DNA of 64,000 nucleotides from the NCBI GenBank assembly GCA_963931865.1, contig OZ007514.1, forward strand, positions 6,984,646-7,048,645, given 5' to 3'. The first letter of the stretch is position 1, and each line of letters begins with the position of its first letter. A program made the position numbers and the translations under genes. Below, one piece after another: positions 21,181 through 31,925 of the stretch. The notes beneath the pieces are model-generated. The model was given only the letters and a program-made list of their open reading frames with translations, did no database searches and was not told the DNA's origin. Origin of the DNA: Axinella damicornis (Eukaryota > Porifera > Demospongiae > Axinellida > Axinellidae).

Positions 21181-22914
21181 ACCTCCGGGCCTTCCCCTGA
21201 CTTGCCCCTCCTCTTCCTGTCATAAAAATGTAAGCTGATCCAAGGCTCAGAGAAAGCAAACCAGAGTGTTTGTCACCATATTTCCCTTTGCTCTCTTTGA
21301 ATCTGCAGTCGAAGGTGGAGCAGAGGCCGTAATGACCGTGGCCGTGGTGACTGTGGCCAAAGGCAAATAGCCGTAAGTCAACGTAATAAACACCGTAGTC
21401 TCCTGAGCCTAGGCCTGCTGGTGTAGAGCCTGATACACTCCTGGTAGGGGAAAAATTGCGCCGCGTAAATAATATAATCTAACATAACAATGTTCGAGTA
21501 CTTAGGATTGGCCTACAGAGATTCTGACTACACCGCCGTGATCGCTGACCTGAACGTAAAAGTTGGTGCTGAAACTCACCTTGGTGGTCGAGCTTTTGTC
21601 TCGCTGTTGGCCGCCATTGCTCAAGCGTTCTCTCCAACTTCCGGTGGCAGTACCGTTCTTTGGAAAGGCACACGAAGATTCTGACCACACGGCCGTGATC
21701 ACTGTCGTTCACTGAGGCTTACATGCCGAAACGCACCGTGCTGGCCCAGTTGTGAGAGCTGTAACAATTCTCCTTGGGCCGCCGTTGCTGACTCGATCGA
21801 CTGAGCATGGTCCTCGCGTGACATGTGGGTTGAGTTAGCTTGCGCTACCAGTGAGTTGCAACCGGTTGAAACGGCTGCTACCAGGAGTGCAGTTGCCCCT
21901 TGAATATAGCTATTTACATAATGACTAGTTGCTATAGCTTGTCATTCAGTCAGCCATCGGCATTTTGGGGAAGTTACAGTGAATGGGTTTGTGTTGGGAG
22001 TCGTCTTGATAGATGACGTAAAGCTTCCAGTAGTTTGTATTTTGTCTAGGAGTTGATAGTGATAGTGACTCAGTATGTGATGATGTCAGCATGTTTACTT
22101 ATGAGGCACAGTCTGAGAGCAGACACATAAGATCTCTACTGGGCACCTCTACATGTAGTTCTGCAAGCACTTTTCATGTTCACAACACAAGTCTCGTAGC
22201 TGGTGGTCTCTCACCTGTGTTTGATTCCGACCATGTTCAGCAGTGCCTTGATGCCATCATCTCTAGCCTGTCATGGTGCATGCATGTCATTGACCACAGT
22301 AGCTACAGCATCTCTGTGGTACCAGACTGGGTGATCATGCAGCAGCACTAGTTGCAGGGGAACAGCACTATGCACATCGTGCTGCCAAGTTCTTGTTCAA
22401 TATAATTATGTAGGGGGGATTGAATACTTCACTGTTTTATGCATGCTATAGTATAATTATGTGCTTTTTGCTAGCATGTTACTACAGGGCTGATAAACTG
22501 ACACACAAACCGATTACTTGTGCATGTTTGGACTAGCAGACTGAAATACGGACAAAAAATTCCCCATTCCGTTGGTGTGTGTGTGGGTGGTAACTATTTG
22601 ATTATTTTCCCGTTTATATGCAGACTCAGTGGAAGTGCAGAGAATGATTCTGAGATCGGACCTGTAGCCCATGCTAGCTCCTCCCCCTGCAAGCAGGATG
22701 CTCCCAGGCAGCAGGTGATCACAATACACTTTGCCTCCATTGAGAAGGCTGTCCGACATTACACATGACATCAATCTCCATCGCCGAAGAGAACACCAGC
22801 TCAATTTTAGTCCTCGTGCATTTCTGGAAGTCATTGACTGATAACATTTTTTTGTTGTTGTTGTTTATTCAATTGAGTGACTGGTATGACTGTGCACGTA
22901 TGTCTAGCCCCTTC

Positions 22915-24650
22915 ATTTCAAGTTGCCTATCCTCTAACTGAAGCTGACTCCCAGACTTTTTCCGTAAAATCCTCAGCAGAACTGCCTGAAAATATTTTTT
23001 GCTCAGAGGATGAGGTCCTTGGCCTACTTCTTGCAATTGATACCAGCAAGGCATCAGGACCAGATGGAATATCCGGAACAATGCTGAAGAACACAGCCCA
23101 CACAATTTCTCCCCTTGTAACAAGACTGTTCAATTTATCCATCAAAACGGGAAAAGTACCTCATCAGTGGAAGATTTCTTCTGTTGTACCAATTCCTAAG
23201 GCTTCAACAAACACAGATAATCCTCGTAACTATAGACCTATTTCACTTCTCCCAGTCATCAGCAAGCTATTGGAACGGCATATCCACAGTGTGGTGTACA
23301 ATCATCTGACAGAAAATAACTTGCTGGCTAAAGATCAATGGGGATTTACTGCCGGAAAATCTACTGTGACTGCTCTTATATCCATGGACTTTTAATGAAA
23401 TTCTCCAGATGCTGGAATCTGGTGCCGACATCGCCCTTGTCTTTTTCGACTTACAAAAGGCTTTTGATACAGTACCACATCTACCTCTTCTACAAAAGCT
23501 AAGGGATCACGGTTTGAATCCGCACATTCTTCAATGGATCACAAGTTACCTCTGTGACAGGAAACAATTTGTTGTTGTCGACGGTGCATCCTCTGATACT
23601 ACTCCTGTAACATCTGGTGTACCCCAGGGCTCAGTTTTAGGTCCACTATTATTCCTAGTGTATATAAATTGTGCGTGCTCTCTGCCACTTACTAGTGGAT
23701 CTAAACTAACAATGTATGCGGATGACATCCTGCTTTACAAGCCCATCTACTGTCCTGAAGACTATCGATACCTACAACAAGACATTGATGCTATCAATGG
23801 ATGTACACGAGCTTGTCATCTCAAACTGAATCCATCCAAATGCAAATACATTATTGCTTCAGAGAAGAGACACCCCCTTTATCCATCTAGTGGATTGTTC
23901 CTGGGTAGCTGTATCATGGAGCAGGTGGACAGCTATCGATACTTAGGAGTTACAGTGACTTCTACACTCAACTGGAACGACCACATTCAACATATCTGTA
24001 GTAAAGCCAGGAAACTCATTGGTATGTTACATAGACGGTTTTCCAGCTGGGCTGACACTAATACTTTGAGATGTCTCTATCTGACCTGCATAAGGCCTCA
24101 TTTAGAATATGCATCTCAACTATGGGACCCATACACAAACAAAGGCATCCAGTCTCTGGAATCAGTGCAAAAATTTGCATGTAAGGTCTGTCTGCAACAA
24201 TGGAACCTTGACTATGACAGTATGCTACAACTTTTGAACTTTCCACCACTTTCCACTCGCCGCAACTTTCTGAAACTTACCACTATGTACAAAATTATTG
24301 GCAACTTCTCCTACTTTCCTCCAGGAGTATTTGTACAACATAACTTCCCATATAGCACCAACCAACACACTAACTTTAGTAGGCCATTTGCTCGCACACA
24401 GTACATGTTTTCATCATTTGTACCTAGTGTCATTACTCTGTGGAATGCTTTACCTAATTCTGTTAAGCACGCATCATCTATCTCTGTGTTTAAAAGATTG
24501 TTACATTCTATGTAGGTAGGTATATAATGTTTGTTGTCACCTTAAGGCTCATGTATCACATTAGCATTACTGCTATTCATGTTGCCTTGTGTTTATAACA
24601 CGAATTTCATAGAAAAAAAAAGAAGAAAAAAATAAAAACTATCCATGCCA
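22915..24650 (+). mobile_element. 5'-truncated non-LTR retrotransposon (CR1/L2/Jockey-like)
   Basis: A reverse transcriptase of a LINE. The first frame (to 23,395) carries ASGPDGISG and NYRPISLLPVISKLLER. After one frameshift at about 23,380 a 368-codon frame (to 24,515) carries FDLQKAFDTV (motif A), GVPQGSVLGPLLFLVYIN (motif B), MYADDILLY (motif C) and YRYLGVTV, ending with the WNALPNSVKHASSISVFKR signature of CR1-like elements. The endonuclease region is missing. A short 3' tail ends in an A-rich AAGAAGAAAAAAATAAAAA at about 24,615-24,650. There is only one shift and motifs are intact, so the insertion is fairly recent. It is absent from copy B. Confidence 0.92.
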
Positions 24651-25196
24651 ACTGCGATTGTAACGAAATTTAAGGTGATAGTAAACCGCAACTAGCTATT
24701 AGAGCAGACTTGGGTAGTATGTCACAGCATTGAATGAAACTGTCAGCATTCCACAGATCGTTATATGAATCCTACCCAAGCTGCCAGACCCTCTTTTTGT
24801 ACAGAATAAGGGTTCATCTCCAGCAAATTTGCGCAGCAATCACTCTGATATGGGATAGGGCGACGTACAGGTATACCTCCTAGATTAGTGCCGATATGAC
24901 TTGTATGATGTAATCAAGTGAGTCTGCATGCTAACCTCATTTTGTGACCTCTGGTGAGTTTGATTGCAGGGGCAGTCCCTGGGGATGTCCCGTGCTTAAG
25001 CGTATTTATAATTCATGTGTAGTTCAAAGTTTAATAATTAATGTACACTAACCCGCGTAGCTCGCGGGAAATTTACAGAAAGTAAACAAATTCGAAAATT
25101 GTTGCGTCAGCTAAAGCATGACAAGGGAAGGGAAACTTGGTGCGGGAGGCCCTGTCACTCCCCCTGCTGTCTCTCCACGTACGTTTCATTTTTTAG
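24651..25196. other. Spacer, no gene seen
   Basis: It contains the right edge (25,017/25,018) of the roughly 15.4 kb block found only in copy A. From 25,018 homology with copy B resumes (52,139). A small CCCGCGTAGCTCGCGGG hairpin lies at about 25,053. Confidence 0.55.
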
Positions 25197-25251
25197 ACTA
25201 CAGAGTGTGTTTGATGGCTTTATAAACCAGCCATGGCAGATTGAGCCACAG
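25197..25251 (+). CDS. Candidate exon (LQSVFDGFINQPWQIEPQ), unidentified
   Basis: After a TTTTTAG acceptor one frame only is open, reading LQSVFDGFINQPWQIEPQ and ending CAG|gttgct. The 55 nt are identical in copy B (52,319-52,373), where the surrounding sequence differs. Copy B has lost the GT donor (CAG|cttgct). It may be an exon of a gene upstream of the deaminase-like gene; function unknown. Confidence 0.3.
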
Positions 25252-25264
25252 GTTGCTCTGCTGC

Positions 25265-25301
25265 TAGTCTCGTTTCCAAGGGGGGTCTGGGGACGAGACT
25301 A
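25265..25301. mobile_element. 37-bp palindromic element, absent in copy B
   Basis: TAGTCTCGTTTCC and GGGGACGAGACTA are inverted repeats around AAGGGGGGTCT. Flanks CTCTGCTGC and GTATGCTGC agree at seven of nine positions. Copy B reads through without it near 52,380. This is the shortest member of the TAG[C/T]CTCG family here. Confidence 0.7.
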
Positions 25302-27017
25302 GTATGCTGCGTGGGAAGTGACGTTTTTGATGTGGCCACTAGGTGGTCTGACGGTAGGGATTCCTGAATGCTGGTCTGTACTTGGGCATGTACCTATGAC
25401 TCTTGATAGTGAATGCCGTAAGTACATGCAGGAGCGCATAATGAGGTAGCTACCTCATTGTGCGCTCCTGGTACATGTGATGTTGTATCCGGATGTACAG
25501 CTTGCTATACACAAGCTGCCGTAGGTTCTTGGAGCATGAGTATAGTGTGCAATCTGATTGGCTAAAGTTGCTAGCTAGCTGCACAACATGACCCTGTGTA
25601 CATGCATGAGCTGGACTGTATCCAATATGAGCTCATGAGACCCTCGAGCACTTTGGTGTGGAGAATTTGTGTGCCTGCTCTACATCTTCAGTAGAATGGG
25701 TCACGAGCTGTGACCACAGTGCATGGTGGAGTGACTGCCAAAACCAATATACCAATCAGAGAGCCACCTTGATTGTGAATTGTGAGCCCTTAAATTTGCT
25801 ATAGAATAGCTGCTAGCAATACTGAACATAACTGAATACTGTGTTGCTTTGTACAGCATCCATGGAAATGGGAACAGGCTAAATGGAAAGACATCCTGGA
25901 TCAACCTCAAGGTATGTACATGTAGGTCCGCCTCCTTCCCAGGCCTTCTCACCCCGCACTACTAACGTGGGGGAAGTCCTGGTAAACTTGTCACATGCAA
26001 TGATGTACCCTGACATGTGGAGGAGTGGCACATTTTTCTGTACAGCTCTGGGGCAGCTTTCTGAACCCTAGAAAGGTATCCAAAATGGCCTGATGTCGAC
26101 TGCTCAGTCGCTCAGTGCCGTGTCGCTGCAATCAGTAAGTAGCACACACACTTGAGAATGTGCCACACCTCCACACGTCCACCCAACATCATCACTACAT
26201 GTGACAAGTTTACCAGGCCTCCCCCTGCGTTAGTACTGCAAGCGATAAATGCTGGGGTGAGAAGGCCTGGGCCTGGGAATGAGGCTACAGGTAGGTAGGG
26301 AGTAATTCTGAGAATGTCTAATTCCGAAATGTCTAAAATTCCAGGCTGTCTGAATTGTCCTAGTGGGGTGCTAATTAGTTACACTAAGGTTGTACCAGAG
26401 AGTTAAACCGTAGCTACATGTATCGCTATCGCCATGGAGACCGTTAGCCTCATTCCCAGGCTCCTCCCCAGCTTCCTGTGTTAGTATTGTAAAAGTTGCT
26501 GTGACTCATAGTAACTGTTGTTTGTTGTGGTCTTTCAAAGTCTCCTTGCTGTCATGCTGGGCAGCATGCAGTGCAGTGACAGTCAAGCATCCAGCACGAT
26601 TGAACTCACACCGTGTTTGCATGGGCAATAATTCAACTGCCACGCATAAAACCACACATAGTAAGTCGTTGTGCATGTGATCAGACCTTCCAGGCTCTCT
26701 CCCCGTTCTATGTACACTATGCGACCAAAAGCTGGGGAGGAGCGGGAACAAAGCTAGGAGACCATCACAACACAATAAGGAGAAGCTCCAAATGAAAACG
26801 ATTGCAAGGAAGGCATAGCCAGCAGTGTTCTCACCAGAAATTTGTTAGGGGCACATAATGAGATTCATGCTGGTCAGTAACCTTGTTGAGCCATGTATTT
26901 CAAGTGGTTGAATCAACCTGCGGAGGCTGGCAAAGGGCACATTGTGCTTTTAGACCAGACCACAAAGGGCACATTAGAAGCCCAAAGGGCACAGTGCCCT
27001 TCAGTAGAGGCCCAGTC
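25302..27017. other. Spacer with old palindromic elements
   Basis: Apart from the broken exon at 25,879 no gene is seen. Decayed members of the TAGCCTC family occur at about 26,216-26,286 (ending GGGCCTGGGAATGAGGCTA) and 26,446-26,760 (TTAGCCTCATTCCCAGG and GCGGGAACAAAGCTAG). Copy B has the equivalents at 53,250-53,325 and 53,485-53,795, plus an additional partial copy of the right-hand piece at 54,100-54,195. Confidence 0.55.
25879..25912 (+). pseudogene. Broken counterpart of the copy B exon at 52,879
   Basis: Starts at the same TTGTACAG acceptor as copy B, but an extra A and a lost GAGGAAACG stretch create a stop (GGCTAA). The GTATGT donor downstream survives at 25,913-25,918. Confidence 0.4.
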
Positions 27018-27446
27018 TAGCCGCTAGCCCCTTATCGCCCGGCCGGTCAAGCGGCGCACGGCGAAGCCGTGTGCGGAGGGCAGAGAGGGTCTAGCAAACA
27101 TTGCACTTGATTGTGTTTCAACTAACCAATCAGATCTCACTGAAGCGATTCATTCCAATTTTATTCATGACTCTCGTGGTTGTAAACCGAGCCGTTCGCG
27201 TGCGATCAGCCTGGCAGAGAGCGTCTAAAAGCCTACACTTGAGCTAAACTAGTCCAACCTGGATGCCTCCAAGGGTACAGAACTCATCCTCAACTCTAGC
27301 TGCACTTCACCAGTTCACAGGTACATGTAACTGGCATTCCAGAGAAACGTGATCTTGTGCAATGTTTGCTAGACCCTCTCTACCCTCTGCGCGCGGCTTC
27401 GCCGTGCGCCCATTTGACCGGCCGGGCGGAGAGGGGCTAGTGGCTA
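27018..27446. mobile_element. MITE with ~100-bp inverted ends, absent in copy B
   Basis: The left end, TAGCCGCTAGCCCC through CGCCCGGCCGGTCAA to GAGGGTCTAGCAAACATTGC, is matched inverted by the right end GCAATGTTTGCTAGACCCTC to GGGGCTAGTGGCTA. Copy B reads GAGGCCTAGTGAGAACA at this point, an apparent empty site. The target duplication is not clear after decay. It has no coding capacity. Confidence 0.75.
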
Positions 27447-28567
27447 TACTAGCGAGAACACTGATAGCTAGATAGATGACATGTCAATGTGTGGCAACTT
27501 CCCAGATAGTACACTGTACACACATCAGTTTCATACAAAAGCTTAGCCCCTCTAGTGATGAATGTGGAGTTGTTGATCTCAGGCCTCCTATCTGGCATAG
27601 CATGCAGCTATGAAGACAATGGGGTCCATTTTGTTTATGGCTATGAGATTTGATCTGGGCTTGGAGGCGTGGTAACGAGGCTACGTACACAAAGTCATGT
27701 TCAGCCTCCAGACCCGGGTGTATTGGATGCATGCTGTAGTGCAGCTGTGAAACTCCACCAAAAGGAATGTTGCTACTAAGGCCAGACCAAAGCGTTTGCT
27801 CTTGTCTTCAAAGCAAATGGAGAAAAGAGGGAGTGGCCACATAGAATCCCTAAAATGAAATTATCATTGTGTACAAGTTGTTATGGTAAGGAATCCAGTT
27901 ACAGGACCACAATGGTTCAGTATGCAAACCTAGATCTGTTTGGGTACGTATGCAGACTCTACCCACTGTATGTTTGTTTCCACTGATGTGTTTGCATGAC
28001 CGAGCAACGGATTGGTTTGGTTGGATCCTAGCTGCCACTCCAAGAGCTGCCTGTTTTTATCTGGACGGTAGTCTGGTTCCCAGACCTTGTGGTATGTACA
28101 TGTCATTGGTACCTCAGTGCTATCATCTCTTTTGCAGCCCAGAGAAACACGAGCAGGTCATTGGGTTTCAAGTATCAAGAACTACACCGGATCGCAGTGA
28201 GTTACATGTAATCATATCATGATCTAAACCCTCTAGAAGCAGAAGGTGGTTATGAGCCAGAACTCCCTCCCTCAGGGTATACTTGTAGGGAAATTATGGC
28301 TCATAATTCCCTCCCCCAGGTGATAGCTTCGAACCAAAGAACGGTGCATGCGTAGTGATAGTGATAGTGTTGTCCATAGCTACACGCAACAGTATAATAT
28401 GTATTGAGGCGCTCCAGTTCAGCAATGACCTTGTCAATGTCATATCAATGTCATATCATGAAGTACTGGCCTGTAACTGGAATACTGGACTGTTCAGAGA
28501 GCCGCTGGTCATTTGCAAAGTGAAAGTGTGTCATCACAGGTAAGTTGTTCACACTTGTAGAGCTTTC

Positions 28568-28690
28568 AGCAACTCGACGGGGGTTGGGGCTCAATGTTAA
28601 CCCCTTACTGCACAGAAAACATGTAGTAGCTTCAGCAACTCGACGGGGGATGGGGCTAGCTCAATGTTAACCCCTTACTGCACAGAAAAC
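28568..28690. repeat. ~65-bp tandem duplication, single in copy B
   Basis: CAGCAACTCGACGGGGG followed by CAATGTTAACCCCTTACTGC and ACAGAAAACATG appears twice in copy A and once in copy B (about 54,573-54,632). Confidence 0.85.
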
Positions 28691-29119
28691 ATGCCTACAG
28701 CTATGTAGTAGCTACATATGTAGGTAGCCTATACCATCGTATCCATTGGAATGATGAATCAGGTTCGTTGCTATGTGGACTCGCCAATCATGAACGTTGC
28801 TGCACAGCCTCAAGGGATATAATATTCTAGTACAGTTGTCAGGCGACGTAAACGAACCTTGTCCTCAGGCTATCGCCCTCAGACTCGGTTGGTTACTGCC
28901 ATGAATCCCTGACAATTGTACTATCAATACATTAAGATTTTAGCATGTGTGTATCTGTGTGTCTGTGCGTGACGGAAGTGGGATGTTCGTTGGGCAGGAC
29001 TAGACTAGTGACGCGCAACCTTCGTACTTCGATTTACTGAGCTTCAAACTCCACGGAAAATGTTCGAGAACATCGGGCGCCCGGGCATGGACTGGAATCC
29101 AGCTGGGGCTACAAGCGAA

Positions 29120-29405
29120 TGCTTGCAATTGACGGAGCATTTGAAGCAGACACGATCGGGGAGCAGCAGTTGAAGCGGACGCAATCAGGGAGCAGTTGAA
29201 GTAGACGCAATCGGGGAGCGGCAGTTTAAGTGGGCGCACGGGGAGCAGTTGAAGCGGATGTAGTTGGGAGCAGCAGCTGAAGTGGATGCAAGTGGCGAGC
29301 AGCAGCTGAAACAGACGCAATCAGGGAGTAGCAGCTGAAGCGGACACAAGCGGCGAACAGCAGCAGAAGCGGATGCCATCGGGAAGCAGCAGCTGAAGCT
29401 CTGCA
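29120..29405. repeat. GGGAGCAGCAG(T/C)TGAAGCGGA minisatellite
   Basis: About ten imperfect 23-29 bp units (GCAATCGGGGAGCAGCAG then TTGAAGCGGAC). Copy B has the same array at 55,065-55,410 with more and better-conserved units. The long frames on the other strand are repeat artefacts. Confidence 0.85.
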
Positions 29406-30414
29406 CAGAGAGCCGGATTACTCACGGTAGGCGAACGAGGGGGAAGTAGCTGAGCGAGCGAAGCTACTTGTTACTAGGTGCATATACTGCACATGCGTGC
29501 ATACTTTGTTGCCTGGCATATTGACAGGGTCATAGTGGTGCCAGTGCATCTGACTTTCTTGTTAAAATTGGGTCAAGCAATTGCAGTTTGGTCCTCAATT
29601 GATGGCCACTCCCATAGACTCCACTGTCACTGCTATTACTGCAGTCAATATCCTGATCAGTTCTCGTCAGTACTTTCGCTGTGGACTGTACGGACGGTTT
29701 CCTTTGATATTGCTCTGTATGGTGGAATGTGCTTCTACCCCGCCCCTTCCTTAGGCGAAGAAATCCAGTCACAGTTGCAATACTTGCTGAATTGACCTCC
29801 ATTTGATTCATTGGTGACGTTTTTGACACCAAAAAGAAGTCAGAGAGATCAATCCAGAGTGCTACAGTAATATAGCATCCTGAGCACAGTGAGGGCGCTA
29901 CTGAGAGCCCGAGAGTTTCTAAATCACGTAGATCCCATTGGTCTCAGCATCTAACCGATCTAGAGTATAGCAACTCTACAATTGGCTTTCCTGTAGTTCT
30001 AATACATTAGGAACCTCTGAGAAAGAGGACAACCTCTCTACAAAGGAAAAAGCACCAGTCCTGAATTTATAATTTTTATTGTCCTCATTGTGTCAACACC
30101 TCTATAGAGAGGTTTCACTGAACTTGTTGTTGCTGCAGGGAGAGGTGTGGGAAGACGGCAGGAGGAGAGAGTAGAGGAAAGGAAGGACCAGGAGGAGGAG
30201 CCGAAAGATGGGGAAGGGATGGGGACGGTTGATCCAGATTGGGGAAACCAGTCCAGTGAGGATGAACAGTTGAGTGATGTGCAGGTATCAGAGAGGACCA
30301 TATGGGAGCTCAGATGGAATTGGATAAGTCATTCTGAGCAGTGTTTCACTTAGAAACTTGTAGTGCTGCAAAGTGAGAGGGAGGCATGAGTTACCATAAC
30401 ACTTCTTCAAAGGA

Positions 30415-30430
30415 GGGGGGGGGGGGGGGG
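30415..30430. repeat. G homopolymer (16 nt)
   Basis: G run followed by C-rich CCCCCTTCCCTCCCCTCTCC, inside the intron before exon 30,613. The same site in copy B (56,497-56,539) has 43 G. Confidence 0.9.
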
Positions 30431-31614
30431 CTGCCCCCTTCCCTCCCCTCTCCCCCCCCACCCTCCTCCTTTATGTCATGACTTGGTTGCATGTGATATT
30501 GAGGGTTGATATGCCATCACAAAATAATGTTGTGACATACACATCATGACATTTTTATTATGTCACGACTATCACACATCCCTAGATAATCTAACTCTGC
30601 ATGTTATTGCAGGGAGCCTGAGACCTTACAAGAGGACATCCCGCCCGTGGACAGTGAGTGGGATCAGATCTTCATGAAGTCAGCGCTGAAAGTGTCCGAA
30701 CAAAGTCCGGACGCCAACACTAAGGTGCCAGAGATCTACACTGTATGATTGTGTGCTTTGTTCCATTTGACAAAAGCGACCATTTTACCTCAGTGTCAGT
30801 TCATCTGTATAATATCAGTAGCTTGAGTTCATAGTGATCTCAATGTGGTATTTTCCTATGATGAAAATGATCACCCATTTCCTTGCCAATCTCCATGGCA
30901 ACACATGCACATAAGTAGGTCGCGTCCCCCTCGAGTAAGAGCATGTAACTTCAATAGGCGCCCGTGGTGTGGGAGGAATACTTGAGTTGTACTAAAAATT
31001 GAACATCCGGTTGCACCTGAAGCCTTACGGCAGTAATTGTGAATGTGTTTACAAGCAAGGATTTATAGGCCCGCAGCAATCTGAGCTTATATAGTGAAAT
31101 AGCTTCCAAAAGCGATTAGAACAGATTTATAGGCCGGCAGCAATCTGAGTTTAATCACAGCAAGCTACAGTCTAAGCATAGCAAACAATGGCAAGAACTA
31201 CACACAACTGGCTACCCCCTGACTACTATGAGTGGTGAGAGTTTGCCATCATGATGACTGAAGTGGAAGTCTATCTGTCCTTCGTGTTCCTGGGCTCACG
31301 CTCACACGGTAGCTCTTTCTCGACAGCTGCACCTTTACGAACGTGGTAGCCACACACACACAACTCAATCGCCAACTCTTCCTCCATCAGTCAAAGTGTC
31401 ACTAGTTATTATAGCGAAAATTTCTTACCACAAAATATTTGTTTGTAACTTTTAGTCATTAGACCATGAATTATTGGCACGTGGAATAATCTACGACTAT
31501 GGTAGCTTGGGGCTAACTATAATAGTGTGTGTCAGTACTGCTTCAGGCTATTGCACTAGGGAATTGCATGGAGCAACGGAAAGATAATCCCCTCAGTACG
31601 CACTGTAGTCACAT

Positions 31615-31925
31615 GTATCCTAAGAAATGGGTGGGACTGCATCTCCATATTTAGAACCTGCATCCTATGAAAGTGGTATGCTGAACCCATATCCTATGAA
31701 ATGGGTGTGGCTTCCTCTCCCTATCGCTGAAATTTGTGGGGCTGCATATGCATATCTTTAACTTACATCCTATGAAAATGGGTGGGGCTGCATCTCCACA
31801 TCTTCAACCTGCATCCTAAGAAATGGGTGGGGCTGCATCTCCACATCTTCAACCTGCATCCTAAGAAATGGGTGGGGCTGCATCTGAGCTAGTATCCTGA
31901 GAAACAGGTGGGGCTGCATCTGCCC
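31615..31925. repeat. ~45-50 bp minisatellite in a deaminase-like intron
   Basis: Units built on CATCCTAAGAAATGGGTGGG, then GCTGCATCTCCACATCTTCA and ACCTG; about six imperfect units here. Copy B (57,755-57,945) has fewer. Confidence 0.85.

Larger units (their letters stand above)
19305..22914. other. Intergenic region 3' of the coiled-coil gene
   Basis: No supported gene. Contents: 3' flank of the coiled-coil gene; a C/T-rich block at 20,210-20,400; an imperfect ~95-bp duplication near 20,538 and 20,634 (GGGGCTGAC(T/C)GCAGCATCAA); a CCCCAGCGCTACCCCCTCCT minisatellite at 21,058-21,150; a direct repeat AGATTCTGAC(T/C)ACAC at 21,519 and 21,678; and a ~110-bp duplication (20,881-20,995 and 22,185-22,299). 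All of it is absent from copy B. Confidence 0.6.
27447..30138. other. Region upstream of the deaminase-like gene, copy A
   Basis: No secure gene. Possible exon-like frames: 28,137-28,190 (PEKHEQVIGFQVSRTTPD, missing in B) and 28,421-28,540 (ending at a GTAAGT donor). The second differs from copy B by 11 bp, which breaks the frame. An open stretch at 29,530-29,795 is shared with B but shifts by one base there. All are weak. Confidence 0.4.

Noticed and set aside
21479..21712. Overlapping frames on both strands
   Set aside because: Explained by an internal direct repeat (AGATTCTGAC...GTGATC at 21,519 and 21,678); no family motif.
28421..28540. Exon-like frame ending at GTAAGT
   Set aside because: An 11-bp difference between copies (ATGTCATATCA repeat) shifts the frame, which argues against coding.
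29530..29832. Open frames on both strands shared with copy B
   Set aside because: A one-base length difference (CCGCCCCTT versus CCGCCCCCTT) breaks the plus frame, and no splice sites or family motifs fit.
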